A DNA stretch of 58,000 nt from Cryptomeria japonica (Eukaryota; Streptophyta; Pinopsida; Cupressales; Cupressaceae). The notes below the pieces were generated by a model that searched no databases, was not told the DNA's origin, and saw nothing but the letters and a program-made list of their open reading frames with translations. Positions 55,515 to 58,000 of this stretch are shown in pieces. A program made the position numbers and the translations under genes. The stretch spans positions 234,168,396-234,226,395 of the forward strand of contig NC_081406.1 of assembly GCF_030272615.1 (NCBI RefSeq), in the 5' to 3' direction. Numbering within the stretch: position 1 is the stretch's first letter; each line of letters starts with the position of its first letter.

Positions 55515-56973
55515 TCAGTTTCATTGAATCTAGACGTTCTTACATGGAATCTCCAGATTGGTGAATGATGGCTAGGATGCCACTTCAGATTACATTTGGC
55601 TTGATTCCTCATCATGAAGAAGTGTTGATACCTTAGGCAATATCTCTATGATACTCAAAATTTCCAATTATTGATGTGATGAATAGGCTGGGACATATTC
55701 CCAAGCTGCATCATCTTTAGATGGTCAAGTCATCTAACTTTGATTATCTCTTCTGAAATTGTCTTTCCTTCTTGATCATTCTTACATTTTACTCCCATAT
55801 TTGAGAATTTTTCTCCTTTACAATGGAATTCAACCTTGATCCTTACTTTATTCTTGAATCCCTTTACTTGATATAGGGATACCTCCATGTTGCAGTATTT
55901 GTCAATGATGATCACCTCTTTGTACTAACTCCTATTCCTGATTTTCAAAGGAAATTGAAGATTGTTAGAACATTTTCTTCATCTTCATTGTGTCTTGAAC
56001 ATGCCACTCCTTGTACTGACTCCTTTAACCTATTCTCTGATAACATGAAAGAATTTGGAGAGCTTGAAAAATTGTTTCTCTATACTTTTTGTGTATCAAA
56101 TAGGTGGATCCAAAGATCCTTAAATAGGTACATTAGTGGATGAATGTGTCTCTTACAAGAGATTTGTCTCTACATAACAAATATATTTAAAATATAATTA
56201 ATATTTTAATAGAGAGCCTTGGTGTGTGGCCACAAACTGAATGGAGAGGTGACCCAATAGGAGAATAAGTGCTTGACTGCAAATTATGAGTACAGGAAAC
56301 ATATAGAGATTTGTTTGCATGTTATAATGAGCTGAGGAAAGACATGGGTATAGGGAGAATAAAGGGATGACACAAGCCAAGAATAGAGTGTAAAGAAAGA
56401 AATAGATTTATTAGATAGAAGTTGGAGGATAAATCTTAGCCCAAGTGAGGGGTAGAAGCAAAGTGTGTTTGCATGTGAGGTCGATGAGACTTGCCAAATT
56501 TGTAAAATCATTAGAAATTGATTTGTTTTGAGATTGTATGAACATGTATTTCTTGTATGTTGCAACCAGTAATTATGAAATTCAATATCAGAGTAGAGAT
56601 TTTTTGCTTGTGTAAGTTGGTGTTTTCAGTTTTGATAGGGAACTTGTCTCGCATCAATTATCATTAAAGCAATGAGTTTTGATTCTATAGAGTGTACATT
56701 AAGACCTATGGGTGAAGTTTGAACTAGTAGAGTTGTCTCAAAGGTTCAAGAAGATTGTTTTAGGTTCTTACGGAGTTTTGAATAATTGAGAGCTGAAGGG
56801 GACAAGCCATTGAAAGAAAGTTGAAATGTAAGTAGCTGGGAGAGCTCGAGAGAATTGTTGCACATGTGTGAAGTCCTGATTGATTGATAGCTAGAAAGTC
56901 GTGAAGGTGAATATTATGTAGATTGTAGAGAAATTCAAATAGTGTAGCAGATGAGAGGATGAGTCCAAAGAAG
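55515..56973. other. No recognised gene between two LTR elements
   Basis: AT-rich sequence with short open frames only (such as 55730-55915 and 56284-56565 on the minus strand). None has a domain I recognise, and no repeat partner was found in the window. Confidence 0.45.
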
Positions 56974-57904
56974 TGTTGGGATCCAAGAAAAATAAGAGGG
57001 AGGGGCGGGGGGGGGGGGGGTGAATTAGTGTTCTGCTGGTATGAACAATTTTTATCCTTTTATACCATACACATATAAACCGATAAACAAATAAACATAT
57101 AACAAGAAGAAAATAAACCATCCACATAAATGAACACCATAACACACAAAATTTATACATGGAAATACTCAAAGAGGAGAAACCATGGTGGGATTTGTGA
57201 TCCATAATATCAATTCATTGGCCATATGAAAAGATATTACATATAATAGGGGCCTACACATGCAAGAAGGCACACTGCCTAGAGCATACTAATCATCACT
57301 AAAGAGTCTCACTGACTACAAGCTTTCTGCTAGAGTAAATTACTGAAAATAAATTCAAGAATGCATCTGGTATGCTAAATAGAGTTTCAGTTCTGGCTCT
57401 GCTCTGTATCGGTTCATAAACCTTGAACTACTACCGGTATCTCTTCTCCTCCAAGAGTGCTTTGCCAATCTATCTACATATCATTGCATGATCTAGCATT
57501 CACATACACAATGATCTTCATACATATATTTTGCATTATACAGTTCTACTATATTCTTTTATATCCACACATTTCACATCTTTCAAAATTATCTAGCAGA
57601 CTGACCTATATACCCATTACAAATAATATGCCTTATGTCAGCTTACAATACATTTACAAAAGGTATTAAGTATCGGCCTTGACTATAATTACAAAATGAC
57701 TCATTAAGTAAATCCTCCTTGATGTCGGCTTCTAATGAATTATTGATGCTAGTGCCAGTGCTAGTGCTGATTCCAATGTACCCCTGAATGCTCCAAAGCT
57801 AGTATTTGTTGGTATATGCCTCCTAGTGTCCGTATATGAATTCCATCTGATCTTGTTGCCATCAATGACAACAAAATGAACCCAATAAGTGTTAATTGCC
57901 AACA
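56974..57904 (-). repeat. 3' LTR of a further minus-strand LTR element leaving the window
   Basis: It runs from TGTTGGGATCCAAG to AATTGCCAACA, 931 bp, with a poly-G stretch at about 57008-57020. It shares blocks with the solo LTR at 49481-50286 (GGTGGGATTTGTGA, CACACTGCCTAGAGC-like words). The purine tract on its right shows that the element's body extends beyond 58000. Confidence 0.8.
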
Positions 57905-57918
57905 ATCTCCCCCTTTGG
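57905..57918 (-). promoter_or_regulatory. Polypurine tract of the rightmost element
   Basis: The coding strand reads CCAAAGGGGGAGAT, identical to the tract at 48494-48507. Internal sequence (57919-58000) follows to the window end without a recognised domain. Confidence 0.8.
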
Positions 57919-58000
57919 CATTGATGGCAAAAGTCATGTGAAAAATGGATTCCCTGCCGGTATGCTCTCGTGGAGCAATACATTCCATCTGATATCCTGA

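Overview
The window is plant nuclear DNA, most likely from a conifer or other gymnosperm. I infer this from large nested and heavily decayed retrotransposons, LINE ORF1 proteins with a DUF4283-like domain, initiator-tRNA-Met primer sites, and one PR-10 (Bet v 1) host gene of conifer-like sequence. Almost everything is mobile DNA. The only host gene recognised is the PR-10 copy at 31357-31900, and it looks broken.

Region 1-17683 is a minus-strand Ty3/gypsy-like LTR element. It has gag and protease but no reverse transcriptase or integrase. Its gag is split by a 13,868-bp DNA transposon (2333-16200), which has 24-bp terminal inverted repeats and a 4-bp target duplication (AGTT). The transposon holds a decayed DDE-type transposase gene on the minus strand (8381-11279) and a second, spliced gene on the plus strand (2732-5287) that I cannot name. 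The genes converge on a ~356-bp satellite. Short palindromes around a GTACGC/GTACGTGC core cluster beside both gene starts and near the right end. Long homopurine and TA-rich microsatellites fill the right third. This transposon is the best candidate for an undescribed system in the window.

Region 17684-31300: the LTR element sits in an older plus-strand gypsy pol (integrase remains, 17684-18960). After unrecognised sequence comes an old minus-strand LINE (about 22500-28790). A 2-kb ORF1-only LINE derivative (26155-28158), flanked by a perfect 13-bp target duplication, lies inside the old LINE's ORF1. AT-rich sequence follows, then the PR-10 locus.

Region 32708-37423: a compact minus-strand LTR assembly with three LTRs of two related families in an unusual order and one intact 204-codon ORF; a LINE-tailed element with a coiled-coil ORF; and the 3' LTR of an old minus-strand copia element (its body is 37424-39299).

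Region 39300-58000: a full-length but inactive plus-strand copia element (39300-46429); a large minus-strand LTR element without reverse transcriptase (47369-55514) that encodes coiled coils, four zinc knuckles and a long unidentified protein, and contains a solo LTR with a 5-bp target duplication; and the 3' end of a further related minus-strand LTR element running out of the window (from 56974). Translation, motif and repeat calls were made by eye, so boundaries of decayed pieces are approximate.
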